From the NCBI GenBank assembly GCA_025201345.1, contig JAIXMG010000030.1:397851-461850 (forward strand): a DNA stretch of 64,000 nt, written 5' to 3'. Shown piece by piece: positions 1-12,603 of this stretch. Positions within the stretch are counted from its first letter, which is position 1. Every line of letters begins with the position of its first letter. The notes beneath the pieces are model-generated. The model was not told the origin of the DNA. It ran no database searches and was given only the letters and a program-made list of their open reading frames with translations. A program made the position numbers and the translations under genes. The DNA is from Thamnidium elegans. Its lineage: Eukaryota; Mucoromycota; Mucoromycetes; Mucorales; Mucoraceae.

Positions 1-860
1 TTTGGTTTTCCAACTTAAGACCCACACTGCTTTGGTAAAGGGGATATTTTTTTTGCTGCTGATGTTTCCGTAATATTAACCGATTACTTTATCATAGTTT
101 GAAGATGAGGCTGATGAGGAAGAGAAGCCTTCAACTACTGTTTTCGTTTCTGTCGGAAGGTAAAAAAAAAAAAAAAAAAAAAAAAAAACGTTATGTTACA
201 TGCAGTATATTTTGTCTAACTCATTTCAACTAATATAGTTTATTGCTCATCGCTTGCTTTATTGCCCTTCACGCCGAACATCTTGTTGGCGCGTAAGTAG
301 TATACGTTTTAATATAGCACTTGTTTCTAGTATTAACATAAGTAATATAGTATTGATGGTGTTGTTGACACTTGGGGATTAAACCAAACCTTTGTCGGTC
401 TTATTATTCTCCCCCTGGTTGGTAAGTCCTTTTTCTTTATTTCCAGTAGTAGAAATATCTAATGCGTTTTTTATTATTATAATAGGTAACGCTGCTGAAC
501 ATGTAAGTTCTGTTACTTTTGCTATGAAGAATAAGATGAACTTGTGTATTGGTATTGCCATCTCTTCTTCTCTTCAAATCGGTCTTTTAGTTTGTCCTAT
601 CCTCGTCTTGACAGGTTGGTTTATTGATGTTCAATTAACCTTCTTCTTTGAAGTTTTCGAGACTGTTATTTTATTCGCTTCTGTCATGATTGTTAACTAC
701 CTTATTGCTGATGGTAAATCTAACTGGCTCGAAGGTGCTTTACTTTTGGTAAGTTTTTTTTTTTTGCTTTTTATATATTTCGTGTAAAAACTAATATAAA
801 TTTCAATAGGCTGTTTATACCATTGTCGCTATGGCTTTCTTCTACCACCCCGTTGTTTAA
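1..860 (+). CDS. VCX1: Vacuolar Ca2+/H+ exchanger (CAX family), 3' part
   Basis: This is the C-terminal part of a cation/proton antiporter that loads Ca2+ into the vacuole in exchange for H+. Exons read as about 1-34, 98-159, 239-292, 351-421, 486-748 and 810-860, all with GT-AG junctions and consistent phases; the 5' end lies outside the window. An acidic linker (FEDEADEEEKP) is followed by membrane segments. The CAX signature GNAAEH, whose glutamate belongs to the cation-binding site, is formed across the junction at 421/486. Further hydrophobic segments follow and the protein ends FFYHPVV. The order hydrophilic acidic loop then GNAAEH repeat then C-terminal helices matches fungal VCX1-type exchangers. 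The family call is firm; the precise orthologue name is inferred. Confidence 0.88.
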
Positions 861-1942
861 ATACAATAAATTATACTTTCTTTTTGGAAAAATACTAGTA
901 TAGGCGGAGTGCATGGTACTTAATTTTGTGTCACCTTACACTGTTTTTTGTGATTATTTGATGTGTAACTGACAAAAAAGTAAAATAATCATGGAAACAA
1001 TTGTTTTTTGGCAAATGGTAATATGACCTAGTTGTCACACGGCACAAACTGTTTAATTTTATTATTAATAGGACCCTTAATCATCTTTGTTAAAAAGAGG
1101 TGCCATTATATATTCTGTTTTTTTTTGGTAGAGCGATATTTTACTTTTTAAACAATAACTTCGGAGTAACCTTTTTTTGAGTTTCTATCATCGTTACATA
1201 ACGCTTGAGATCGATATTCTTTTTTTCTTTCGATCTGATTGTACTTTAGTTTTTTTTTTTTTTTTTGGCTTTAAAGTTACCAAGGAATACTGACTTTTTA
1301 TAAAAGCATTTTTTTTAATTTATTGACTTATGCATCACAAAAAGTTTCTCTTTTTTCAAGTGAAAATAACGTTAAAGTAGATTTGACTGTCAGTCCTGTT
1401 ACAGTATTTCTATATTTGACTCACATGATGTTACACTTACTAGGATTGCAGGTCAGAGTATATGTGATTGATGTTGTAATACAGGATGGGTATTCCGACG
1501 TGTAACAGTTCGGGATACCATTTTTATTCCCACAAACTAAGAGTTATGTACGCACGGACTTTTACACATGAAATAATGCGAATATTACTTGATATGTAAT
1601 ATGTACTGTGATAATGTAATGCAAATACATGACATACATTATTTGGTCTAGATGTGTATTTATAATTTGTGAAACTATTCCTTCTTTTTAATCTGAGATC
1701 ATGGAAACCTCCTTATTACTTTTTGATTATCAATTTTTTTTTATAATAATCACCATGTGATGATATATTTGTTGTTGTTACTTTACACAGAGTTTGCCAT
1801 AGTAACACATGCAGTAGGTTTATAATAGCCTGTTTTTCTTTTTCTTTTTCTTTTTTTTCTTCTTCTCTTTTTTCTCTTTTTTCCTTTTTTCCTTTTTTTC
1901 ACTTTTTTTTTTTTTTTTTTTTTTTTGTATCTTATATATAAA
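861..1942. other. Intergenic, no gene seen
   Basis: AT-rich spacer between two genes on the plus strand. It contains several T-runs and, at 1829-1926, a long pyrimidine (T/C) tract ending 16 bp before the next start codon, probably promoter-proximal. The short open frame at 1323-1505 shows no family resemblance. Confidence 0.6.
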
Positions 1943-3371
1943 ATGTCGACTCCAGGATTTCACCCGAACAGGAACCATCACAAATCCTATCATAATCAAC
2001 AAATTAATCAAGACGAAGTAGAAGCTGGATCGATTTTAGTTGCACTCGCCAACCATAAACCAAAAAGCATGTCGATCCATAATTTACTCGGTAAAATTAA
2101 AAAAAAAGAAAGTAACTACTTTTATTATATTTAACATTATATATAGAATCAGAACATAAAGTAAAAAAAAAAAAAAAAAAAAATTGTAGTTAATAATACA
2201 AAAAAAAAAAAGTTTAGTCTTAAAAAAATAACATTTTATTTTAGCATACAAGAACATTTGAACCACATGATAAACGACATTGTAAGTTGGCGTACTTTTT
2301 TTTTTTTTTTTTTGCACATGGTTTTTATTTATTTAATTTATTACAGTACCCTCTACCCCTCCTAACGATTTAATACCTTATAAACCCGATGTAATTGCAG
2401 ATGGTAAAAAACAAACAAACAAAAACAAAAAATTATCATGCTCATGTACTTACTTTTATTAAAATCAGAACGTATGCAAACCATATCAGGTGAAGGATAC
2501 TTTGGACATATGCATCATCAAAAGTATCAGCAGCAAAATCAACAGAAATTACAACATAAACAACCGCATCAGAATCAACAGCAACATACATATGGAAAAA
2601 GGTAATTAATATTATGCATACCTAAAACATGCAATTTCTTACATGATTTTCCCTTTTTTTTTTACCCGTAGCAACCAACATGGCAACCATTATAGATACC
2701 ATCCATATCACCCTGGTGATAAAAAACCAACTACTATTATTGTCGTAACGTACAAGAATAAAAAAAAACAAAAAAAAAACGTTTTTTTTTAATTATTTTC
2801 AACTAGTCCAAACAACAACAATTGCCGCAAAATCACCATGAATTCTCAAGACAATATATCAATATGGTACAGAAAAAAAAGCAATAATATAACATAAATA
2901 ACATGATGTATAAACTTAATGCATATAATAGAAACGAAATCCTAAAATCCGTCGTAATGCACTTCAAGCGTATATCAGTTATATGACTTATACAGATATT
3001 GCACGTAAAAGAATGGTAACAAGACAATAAATAATAAATAAAAAAAGGGGGACATTGCTTTAATTTTATTCCCATTTGTTTAGAAGCAAGGAGTACATCC
3101 GACTCCTACATTATCACCGCCTCACGCTTACCAATATCAGCGACAAAAACAACAACAACAACAACAGCTACAACAGCAGCAACAGCAACATAATAATCAC
3201 CAACAACAGCAACAACAACAAAAAAGATATAATGTACAACCTTCTCCAAGGCGTTCATCTATTCCAATTGTGAATAAACTTATTGTAGATAAACCACTGA
3301 CTGCCTTTTTACATGCTCCTCTACAACAGGAACTGCACTTCAGATATCCTCCCAAACGTGATACGCGTTAA
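1943..3371 (+). CDS. Gln/His-rich protein of unknown function, nine exons
   Basis: I do not recognise this protein. Nine exons can be joined without frame errors: 1943-2090, 2147-2160, 2245-2281, 2347-2403, 2469-2601, 2672-2744, 2807-2866, 2932-3015 and 3084-3371, giving about 297 aa. The start is ATG after a long pyrimidine tract. The N-terminus has a conserved-looking stretch (EAGSILVALANH, then MSIHNLL). The middle is rich in His and Gln. A basic, possibly helical segment (NPKIRRNALQAYISYMTYTD) precedes a polyglutamine run encoded near 3140-3225. The C-terminus (KLIVDKPLTAFLHAPLQQEL) is again non-repetitive. Composition and layout resemble fungal transcription-associated proteins, but that is only a guess. 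The 14-nt second exon is unusually small. Confidence 0.7.
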
Positions 3372-4569
3372 AAATAAAACTATGTGTATATATTTCGGTA
3401 TGTATTAATGTACATTATACATAAATTATTACAGTGTAATTCTGAAAACAATGAATAGTAGATTCAAATGTAATCTTTTTTTTTTACAGCGATTTGCGTT
3501 TGTCTTTTGATGTTTTCTTGAGGATGTAAATACTCTACTAGTTCTTAAATATTTTGCTGTTTTTTAATAACTTGATCTATTTATTTCCAATTTCCATAAC
3601 TACTGAAGTATCTGAAAGGATATTTGTACTGTCTTAATATTTCATACAGCTGAAGAAAATAGGTTAGGCCACAAAAAAAATAAAAATAAAAAAAAATTGG
3701 GATACTCAGTAGCAGTGAATAACAATTCAGCCCCCATATAAAAATGCCAAAACGTTGTCTCCTTAATTTGCTCATTATGTGGCTGCCATACCGACAATAT
3801 ACGTCATTTTCTGGTAAAATGCGAGACTTTGGAAGCACTATTTTCCTCTAATTAGTATTTCTTCCCAAGATATATACAAATCTAAAGGTTCCTCAAGGTA
3901 CTTGTAACGCCAAAAAATACTTTTCGGTCTTTTCCACAATTATATATCGACTTTGTACTGGAAACATGGAAACGATAACCTGTCCAATTATTCTCTTTCA
4001 CAAATCGAAACATCGTTCATACAGATAGTCACTCACATCAATTCCAAAACAGATTAGTTTAGTTTTCTCTCCTCTTTTTCAAGCCAAAACAAATCATCTA
4101 GTGAGGAATTATTTGGTACACATTCTATTTACACATTCAGTAAAAAAAAGTACGACGGATCACTTTCACGTACGGGACTTTACGAATACCAGTTTCTCTA
4201 AGAAAGGCCGATATAAGTTTTTTTTTTTTAAAAAAAAAAGAAAGAAAAAGACTTGCAAAAAAAAAAAGAGATGCAATAAATGAATGATAAAATAGAGCCC
4301 ACTTTTACTTGTGTGATATATTTACTCATCATGTCATATTATACCAATACTTATTTCATATACTCATACTTATGAGTTGTTTAACCATTTTTATATACAT
4401 AGTAGATGCTTGTTCCAACTTGGTTCACGCAAAATCCTTTTAAAGCGAATATGTCACATTTTTTTCCCTGTGCGTGTAAATAAAACGTTTACTAAGAATT
4501 CCCCTTTTCATTTCCCAAAAGTTCTATTTTCAAACGCAAATCACTGTATTATTATAATTATTTATTTAT
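3372..4569. other. Intergenic between two convergent genes
   Basis: The flanking genes converge here. I see no RNA gene and no convincing coding exon. A self-complementary T-run/A-run tract sits at 4218-4239. Open frames at 3581-3838, 4101-4283 and 4377-4601 have no recognisable content. Confidence 0.6.
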
Positions 4570-7500
4570 TTAAAAGGGATATTGACAGTATTTATCCTTA
4601 ATGCTTACAACCTAAAAAATAACAATAATTAGTGTACATGATTAAATAAATGTTTTATAAAATTTCTTACCTCAATAATACCCTCGACAGATGTATTAAT
4701 CAAATAACGATGCTCTGTTACATTATAAACCATATGACTTTCAAGCGTTTCACCCTTATAATGACGACGATTACTTTGATCCCAGATTAATCTACTACGA
4801 CGCCACTCGAAATCAAATGGAGGTGTGCCAACTAAATCAACTACAGCTTGTACCATATCTCCTTCACGAATATTTTCAATGATTTCTTTACCACCAGAGA
4901 CAATAGATGAAGGTACTTCATGAATAAATCTAGACATATCCTTAGGGAAAGAGCGGCATTTGTTTCTTTGATCTCCAACAGAGACAATTGTAATATTACC
5001 AGGTTTATCAGCAAGCATAGAAAGTTTAGAAGTTTGCGATTTAGCTGTTTCGGCTTTACCGTTAAACAAGTATTGAACAGTAAAAGGACTAACACCAGAT
5101 AGACTAAATTCAACATTACCTCCAACACAAACATCGGCACAGAAATCAAGAGGTGCAATGGTAGCAATTTCTAAAGCCTTAATCTTGACTGATGAATCAT
5201 CACCTTGAGATACAGATGTGCCACAGTTATTGGCATCATTCACACTCAAGAGGTTAATAAAGTAGGTACCGGATTCCTTTAATTCTTCGGACAAAGAAAG
5301 TTTATACTTCTTTGTCATAATATCATCCAGCTTGATAACCTGTCCATTTAATTGAGATTGAAGGCGAATACCTAATTCAACAGAGAAAGGTGCAACACCA
5401 GTAAACTCAAGCCAAATAGGATCCATATCAGTTGAATCTAAAGATTCTCCAACACATAAAGTACGTTCCTTACGAGCATGTTTAGGTGTAAACTTCACTG
5501 TAGGTGTAGCATGTACCATTTGTTCCACTTGCAAGTTTTTGACGGGTAAAGGATCCGTATAACGCTGATCAGATAATTTTTCAAACACGTAACGGTATTT
5601 ACCAGCTTCACGAGTCTTTAAAGGTAAACGAATACGTTTCATATTAGGTGTCATCTCTTCTTGACCAATAAATTGGAAATCACGACGGCCAGTGAGGCCA
5701 CGGTATTCCTTGTAGGAACAGTAGAAAGGACCAAGACCATTAAATTCAATACCAACGGCATCAGTAGAACCTTGACAAACAGCAGGAAGCTCATAATGAC
5801 CATGAGACAATTCAATAGCTTTATCATCAGCAATGGAGATAGTAGGCTTGTCCAACCATTGAATAAGGTATTGTGGCTTTAAGACATCACCCTTACAGAT
5901 CGAATCCTCTACATTCAATAATTCATAATGACCGATATCATTGACTTGAATAGAGGCGTTGGGATCAACAAAACGTTCTGTCTTCTTACTTCTGTCTCCC
6001 AATTCAACATTACGGTAAGTAACATACCAAGGTCCTTCACCAGTAAGACGAATAGGTAAACTAGTAGTTGTACCTTCAGTAATTTCAACCTTGCGAACGT
6101 TTTCACCATTGGTATGGAAGAAAGCAGTAGGTCGATCACGACGCACATCAATAGTAAAATCACGAGATTCTAAATCCTTGACGCAATCATTAGCGTCTTG
6201 AATCTTTACAAGCGAAACAACATGATGGCCAGCGCGATCGAAGGGAGGTAACTTGATTGTATACTTATTTCCTTCCACTTTATCAGAATAGAATTGATTA
6301 CCGTGAGTCCAAGATAGTTCAAAGGGACCAGTACCACGTAATTCAACATCCACAGAAATATCTTCACCAAGACAAGTACGAACAGCACGACGACCACTAG
6401 AACTAAATTTGGCATCAGGTTGAGGATGAACGATTTGTTTAATAGGTGCAATTTGCGTAGGACGTTTCTTATAATGTAAATCATCCAAAGAATTGAACTC
6501 GTAAGTGTATTCACCACTGGAGCTAGGCAAGTAAGAAAATATATGACGAGAACGATCAATGTATTCTCTCTTTCTTTCAACCACAGTCTTGGATCTACCA
6601 TTTTGCTTTGTAACAACATATTCTAGGACATAAGGTGGTGCACCTCCAAATTCAGCTACAAACTTCATGCCAATTTCACTATCACCTGCACATTCGGATG
6701 GAATAGGTGTAGTGCTTAGTTTGACTGTGGGTAATTCAGGCTGAACAACTTGACAGGTGGAGGGGAACATGACATGACCAGCACAATACTTATCACTAAT
6801 AGAGATCAAGTTATATTCACCAGGTGCGTTCACAGAGATATAATTCTCTCCAGAGTTTAATTTAACTTTACGTACAAGTCCTTCTTCTTCAGTAGAATAA
6901 TTGTATTCTAAGTGGAAGGGGCCAGTACCTTCAAGACTAATAGGCAATTGAGCAGATTTGGCACCGATCAAGAAGTTAACAGGATCAGTTTGACTGCACT
7001 GGAATTTAGCAGTAGGATGACCATGTACAACAAAGCTTTGAGGAGCCAAATCAGATAGATCCAATTCATTACCGGCACCATCTACCACTCTTTCCAATTG
7101 AAATTCTTGTCTAGAAGAAGATTCAAAGGTAAGATTCAAAGGAACATTTAAATGTTGAACAGCGGCCCAATCATAATTATCGCCATGAGTAGTAGTAAAA
7201 AAGGAAGGATCAGCAGAACGAAGACCATCGGGAAGGCGTTGTAAAGGTGAATCAAATTCTTCAGGCTGAATACGATTCAATTTTAATTTTAATTCTTGCC
7301 CACTCAATTTCTTTTTATATTCGATATTTAAAGGTGGTACACCCATGACTTCAATTTGGAGCGTTTCTTTATCACCAGCGCAATAATCATGAGCTGCAAC
7401 AGGTTTGAAATGTGCATAAGGACAAGTGAATACATAAACTTGACGGTTATACAAACGTACATCTACACCATCTTGAGAGACAATCTTGTCAAGTTTATAT

Positions 7501-8445
7501 ACACCTGATTTACGAATACGAATATAATAATATTCGACACCTTCCTTTGTATGTCCAATTTCAGTTGCACGTTGAATATCTTTACCAGAATAAGCTTTTA
7601 TACTAGTTGTTCCAGTTTCAAAATCATGACGTGAAATGGAAACAGTGCGTGGTACGGTGTTATTTAAAATAATGGGTATGTAAATATCTTTCTTTCCAAG
7701 TTCTGTCGATGGTAAGCAATATACTTCATCGTGAGGGTTTAACTTTGCAGTACTAATATATATTTCATTAGCCCTTTTATCCTCTCTCTCTCACTTTATA
7801 TGCGTATTAAAAAAAAATTACTTACCCGTAAGGAAGGATATGTACAGTATGTCTACCCAAAATATGAGAAGTATTGAATACAACATCCTTGACACTAATA
7901 AGTCTACCTTGAGATACACTAGTTTGTTTACCGAGTGAATTACCTATTTTATCGACGTCAGTATACCCCTCACACACATCCTAAAATATACTGTTTCTTA
8001 CCAAATATCATGTTCAAAAATAATCCAGAGAATCCAACCTAAAAGAAAGTTGTCACTAAAAAAAACTTTTTTTTTAAAAAAAAAAAGAGAAAAAAAGAAA
8101 TGTACTTACAGAAGGTACAGAGAAAACAGCCAAATCAAACATACAAGCAATAAACATCAAACAGATTGTTTTCAGTGTAGTAAATTGCAACCAAGGAATC
8201 TTTACAATATAAAGGGTGATAAGATAACAAGCATCAATCAACCACCATTTGGATATATTGCCATTGTATAGTTCGGGATAAGCTGTATAGTATACAGCTA
8301 AAAGATCCGCCACCTTCCAAGCTTGTAAAGCAATAAAGATGCCAATAGCCCATTGACGTTGAATGTGAAATTCCATAACGGAAGAAGGTATGAGTGCTCT
8401 CATGTGAGCTGCGGGTACACTACCACCTGTTTGTTGGGGTGGCAT
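4570..8445 (-). CDS. POM152: Nucleoporin POM152, pore-membrane ring protein
   Basis: POM152 anchors the nuclear pore complex in the pore membrane: an N-terminal region crosses the membrane and a long lumenal tail of Ig-like repeats forms the lumenal ring. Five exons fit: 8110-8445, 8002-8038, 7826-7943, 4671-7752 and 4570-4611, giving about 1204 aa (yeast 1337). The N-terminal 125 residues hold about four hydrophobic segments (WAIGIFIALQAW, WWLIDACYLITLYIV, LKTICLMFIACMFDLAVF, VGFSGLFLNMIF). Then comes the family-typical SHILGRHTVHILPYGTAKLNP block, cut here after GTAKLN for length. The rest is a series of Ig-like modules, each with a GxxPF(Y/E)xxY-like strand and ending in an I(S/D)D..C pattern. 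The last small exon ends VVSIKDKYCQYPF. The 37-nt exon 2 and 58-nt intron 2 are inferred from phase. The gene shares an upstream spacer with the glutathione transferase gene. Confidence 0.92.
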
Positions 8446-8937
8446 GTTTATATGAAGTAATTACAATGAGAGAAAAAAAAAGTGTGTGCTCGTTAAAAAA
8501 AAATAGGGTTTCGTTTGTATGGTGTTATAGACCCTTTTTTTTTTATATTTGTGATAAAAAGGTAATAGACACGGTCTACGCGTTTTTTTTTTAATAACAA
8601 AAAAAAAGACACTTTGTATTTTTTTTTTTCCTTTACCATTCAAAGCAGTCCTGCTAAACTCAATTCATTCCCAGCATAAAACTGGACAGACACTGAGTGC
8701 ACTTCTTTAAAAGTGTACAAACATATAATCTACTTGCCTTAAATAGACGTAATTGCCCGCAAGAGTTATATAGGCTGTGAAAAAGAAATAAAAAAAAGAC
8801 GTAATTATTATTCTTTTTTTTTTTAAGCATGAGAATTTAGTGCAGTAAAAAAAGGAATATTTAAACCCCAATTTTTTTTTGTAGTTTACTTTGCTTTTTT
8901 ATAGTTTAACTTACAACCCTTACAACAGCAACTGCAA
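8446..8937. promoter_or_regulatory. Shared divergent promoter region
   Basis: A 492-bp spacer separates the divergent POM152 and glutathione transferase start codons, so both promoters must lie in it. It is rich in poly-A and poly-T runs, which in fungi disfavour nucleosomes. No specific factor site can be claimed. Confidence 0.5.
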
Positions 8938-9594
8938 ATGAGCACTCCTACCTTGATTGGTGTACCCTTCTCTACTTATACCCGTACTATTCGTATGGTT
9001 TTTATGCACATGGGCCAAGATTACAAACTTGAACAGACTCTTCCTCATTCCAAGTCAGCTTACAAATACAACCCCTTTGGTCGTGTCCCTTCTTTATTAC
9101 ATAATGAAAAGGCAATTTTTGAAACTTCCGCTATTCGCGACTATATCGATACTGTTTTTGGTACAGACTTGACACCCAAGGATTTAGAAACAAGACTTTT
9201 AGTTGATCAAATGATTAGTGTACTTAGTGATTATATCTTTCATCACGTTGTATTTGGTATTTCTAAACCTCGCGATCAATATGAAAAGGAAGGTAAAACA
9301 GAAGAAGAAATTACTCAGTTATTAGAGACTAGATTAAAGACATCTGGTAAAATTATTCAAGCTGTGGATAGTATGGTGAAAGGTCCATTCTTGTGCGGCG
9401 ATGAATTAACTTGGGCTGATTACTTTATGTACCCTGCTATGGCCGATCTTTATTCATTACCAGAACGAGATTTCTTTGTTGAAAAGGGTCCTAAATTATT
9501 TAGCTGGTATCAGATGTTTGAAAAGAGAAAAGAAGTAGTCGAGACGTATGATGGTACAGTCGCTGATATTAGAAAATCAAAATCATCTCTTTAA
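8938..9594 (+). CDS. Glutathione S-transferase
   Basis: A 218-aa single-exon glutathione transferase, the usual size for the soluble family. The N-terminal half (residues 1-80) has the thioredoxin-like fold: an N-terminal Ser/Thr/Tyr cluster (PFSTYTRTIR), the cis-proline segment NPFGRVPSL, and FETSAIRDYI, equivalent to the glutathione gamma-glutamyl-binding ES motif. The C-terminal helical half contains FLCGDELTWADYFMYPAM, matching the conserved N-capping box of helix 6 (S/T-xx-D). It probably conjugates glutathione to electrophiles in the cytosol; the substrate class cannot be told from sequence. The start is the first ATG, following an A/C-rich leader. Confidence 0.9.
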   Translation: MSTPTLIGVPFSTYTRTIRMVFMHMGQDYKLEQTLPHSKSAYKYNPFGRVPSLLHNEKAIFETSAIRDYIDTVFGTDLTPKDLETRLLVDQMISVLSDYIFHHVVFGISKPRDQYEKEGKTEEEITQLLETRLKTSGKIIQAVDSMVKGPFLCGDELTWADYFMYPAMADLYSLPERDFFVEKGPKLFSWYQMFEKRKEVVETYDGTVADIRKSKSSL

Positions 9595-9734
9595 ATAAGT
9601 AAATTGGCTGTAATACAAATAAAAAAAAAAATTCCATTTTTTGCTGTATCTATAAATTACTTTCTCTTTATATACTCCTTTCTTTTTCCTCTTTTTTTTT
9701 TTTTTTTTTTTTTATTTTATTACCTCTATAAAAA

Positions 9735-11501
9735 ATGAATTTACTTTCTCTAGCGGTAATATACTGTCTAATATCTACTCTAGTAGAATCAAAGACTTTT
9801 TTATTTCCTGATCCTCAAACTGTCAATTGGTACGGCACAAGTGCAATTCTTTCCGATCGTTTACGTTTTAGTGGTATCAAGAATACATATGTAAAGACTG
9901 CGGCACAACGATATTCTTTACTAATTAGAGAAGAAAAATGGGTTCCGGTTCAAGTACCAAGTACCAACTTTACTGTAGAAGCTACCAGTGAAATAATTAC
10001 AGGAATTGATTTTAAAATTCAAAACAATAAGGCAAAACTAGATATTGGTGTTGATGAATCCTACAGCCTTAACGTTCCTACCAAAGGAGGTCAAATAGAG
10101 TTGAGAGCGCTTACTTGGGTAGGGGCTTTACGTGCATTAGAAACATTTTCACAGCTAGTAGAGCAAGGCCCAGGTGATTCTTCGGTAATTCATACAGCTT
10201 ATATCAGAGATAAACCAACTTACGGTCATCGCGGAATTTTATTAGATACATCTCGTCAATTTTATCCAGTTACTTCCATCTTGCGTATTATCGATGCACA
10301 AGTGTACAACAAGATGAACGTTTTACACTGGCACGCAACTGACTCACAATCATGGCCATTATACTTTCGATCTCACCCAGAATTATCCGACAAAGGAGCA
10401 TACTCAAAGAAAGAAACTTATAATCCATCTGATGTCAAAGGGATCATAACTTACGCCGAATCCCGTGGTATCCGTGTTATTTTAGAAATTGATATGCCAG
10501 CTCACACAGCATCAATTGGTGAATCACACCCTGATTTATTGATCTGTGCTGACGAATTCTGGGCCGAATATGCAACTGAACCACCTGCTGGTCAATTAAA
10601 CCCTATTAACCCTGAAGCCATATCTCTTGTCGAAGATTTAATTGTAGAAGCTACATTTACTTTTCCCGATACATTATTTCACGCTGGTGGAGATGAAATC
10701 AATACTGCATGTTGGGACTTATCTCCCAAAATTAGAGATTACGTTAAGCGTAAAAAGTTTACATCTAGTAATCAAGTTTGGTTTGAATTTACAAACACAA
10801 TTCTTGATTTTATCCTTAGTAGAACCAAAAAGAGACCTATTATTTGGGAAGACCCTATCAAAAGTGGAGGTAGTTACCCTAACAGTACTGTAGTTCAAGT
10901 TTGGCTTTCACCACCTGGTACATATACGAAACTAGGTCATGATGTTATTATCACCTCTTATGATTATTTTTACCTTGATTGTGGTCATGGAGGTAAGCTT
11001 GATTATTATGTCATATACAAACACAATCTAAATATTTGTCTCTTTTTTACATAAGGCTGGCTTGGTAATGATGACCGATACATTTCTCCCGCACAATCTG
11101 AAACTGCAAAAGATGTATTCAATTATGGAGGAGGTGGAGGTTCATGGTGTGCACCATTTAAAACCTGGCAAAGAATTTACAGTTATGATATGACATTAGG
11201 TATAGATGAATCCGATACTGGTAAAATATTAGGTGGCGAAGTAGCCATGTGGTCCGAACAAACAGGTCCCACAGTAGTAGAAGGTCGTCTTTTCCCACGT
11301 ACTGCAGCAGCAGCGGAAGTTTATTGGTCTGGATCTTATGATAAAGAAGGTAAAAGACGTACAGTGGAAGATGTATCAGAACGATTTTACGATTGGGGAT
11401 ATCGTCTTCAATCTCGTGGTATTAACTCTGAACCTGTTCAGCCTAAATATTGTCATAAACATCCCGGAGCTTGTGATCTTAACGATCCTAACGCTAAATA
11501 A
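9735..11501 (+). CDS. Beta-N-acetylhexosaminidase, GH20, secreted
   Basis: A GH20 hexosaminidase that releases terminal N-acetylglucosamine or galactosamine, in fungi mainly for chitin breakdown and cell-wall turnover. Two exons, 9735-10992 and 11056-11501, encode about 567 aa. A signal peptide covers roughly the first 19 residues (hydrophobic MNLLSLAVIYCLISTLVES). The N-terminal alpha/beta domain precedes the catalytic barrel, with GHRGILLDTSRQFYP, HWHATDSQSWP and the catalytic HAGGDEI motif (D320-E321), which polarises the substrate acetamido group and supplies the acid/base. The tail after the intron contains GGEVAMWSEQ and ends with two cysteines. Substrate assistance is the known family mechanism. 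The gene converges on the DTW gene, with only 32 bp between stop codons. Confidence 0.94.
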
Positions 11502-11533
11502 TCTAAATAATCTTTTTTTTTTTATTTTTTTTA

Positions 11534-12494
11534 TTATGTACTTTCTTTGTCATTATATTTAATATAATCTTTCTGTTGATGACGATGACTAAACTTGGCT
11601 GTTTTTTCAGATTGATACCTATTTTGAATTAAATTATAAAAGAACTTGTAATAAAATAAAAGATTATCGTAACTTCCATTATAAGGTTCTTCATAAGTCT
11701 GTCCAAATTCACGGTACAAATAATAAATCGCTTCAATAGTAGCGAGATGAAAGTCATCTACTTGTTGAAATCTCCAAAAGTGTGTCTTACGCGGCGCTAT
11801 AGTAACTCGTTGCATCTTTTGTAAAATAGGTGTATTATTCGTGATTTGTTTAGCTTGTATCCATGTTCCGTCAATAACTACAATTCGATCAAATGATTCT
11901 CGAGGTATATCTGATAATTGTTTTGCGTCCTATAACAAATTGCATTTAAAAAAAACTGGCCTTTCGATATTCAATATATATATATGTCCTTACAGGCCCA
12001 GGAAATAATAGTAAAGTGCGCTCAGGTTGTTTATATTCCGGAATATTTGGATAGGTATAGATATCTACATTATCTTCTGCAATAATTTTAGCATGAATAG
12101 CCGTCGATTTACCATCCAATTCTTTTTGATGTTTAATTCTATCATTACAATTATATTAAAAAAAAAAAAGAACTCTGATAGATATATTATACTTACACAT
12201 CCAAGTGAACAGGTAAATCAACACTAGGAATATCCGATCTATCCATGCCAACTACAGTATAGCACCTATAACAAAAATATTTGACAGTTTTGTTACAACC
12301 CGTACAAGTGAATCGCTTTGTTGTGTCTTTTAATACTTGGTCATTAGCGATTTTTAATTCGTCAAAGGGACCACTTTCAACTTGATCTATAGTTCGTTTA
12401 CTACTAATTTCTATTATAATCGTATTTTTTAGAGGTACCGATCATGGACAAGATCTGCTTTTTTTTTTCTATAAAAAAGAATACCTTCAGACAT
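11534..12494 (-). CDS. DTW-domain tRNA-uridine aminocarboxypropyltransferase (DTWD1-like)
   Basis: DTW-domain enzymes transfer the aminocarboxypropyl group of S-adenosylmethionine to uridine, making acp3U in tRNA. Four exons fit: 12485-12494, 12197-12410, 11994-12138 and 11534-11929, giving about 254 aa. The first exon codes only MSE plus one base. Near residue 35 is a zinc-binding-like [16 protein letters not shown]. Then come [19 protein letters not shown] (the DTW motif in the form DGTW) and the [10 protein letters not shown]...[15 protein letters not shown] block, all in family order. The Cys pattern favours the DTWD1 branch over DTWD2. It is divergent from SDH4 with a 109-bp spacer, so the two probably share a promoter region. 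Confidence 0.88.
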
Positions 12495-12603
12495 TGTAAA
12501 AAGTTGAGAAGAAAAAAAAAAAGCTCCCCCGGTCACATTTTATTTAAAAAAGGGCTGGTTTATGTTTTATTTATTTTTTGACGTTCTTTTTTATACTTAA
12601 ACT

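Noticed and set aside
1323..1505. A 60-codon plus-strand frame in the first intergenic region
   Set aside because: No motif, no splice partners, composition typical of noncoding AT-rich DNA.
4841..6619. Several leucine-rich open frames overlapping POM152 in other frames
   Set aside because: Shadows of the POM152 coding sequence, whose frame matches the known family from end to end.
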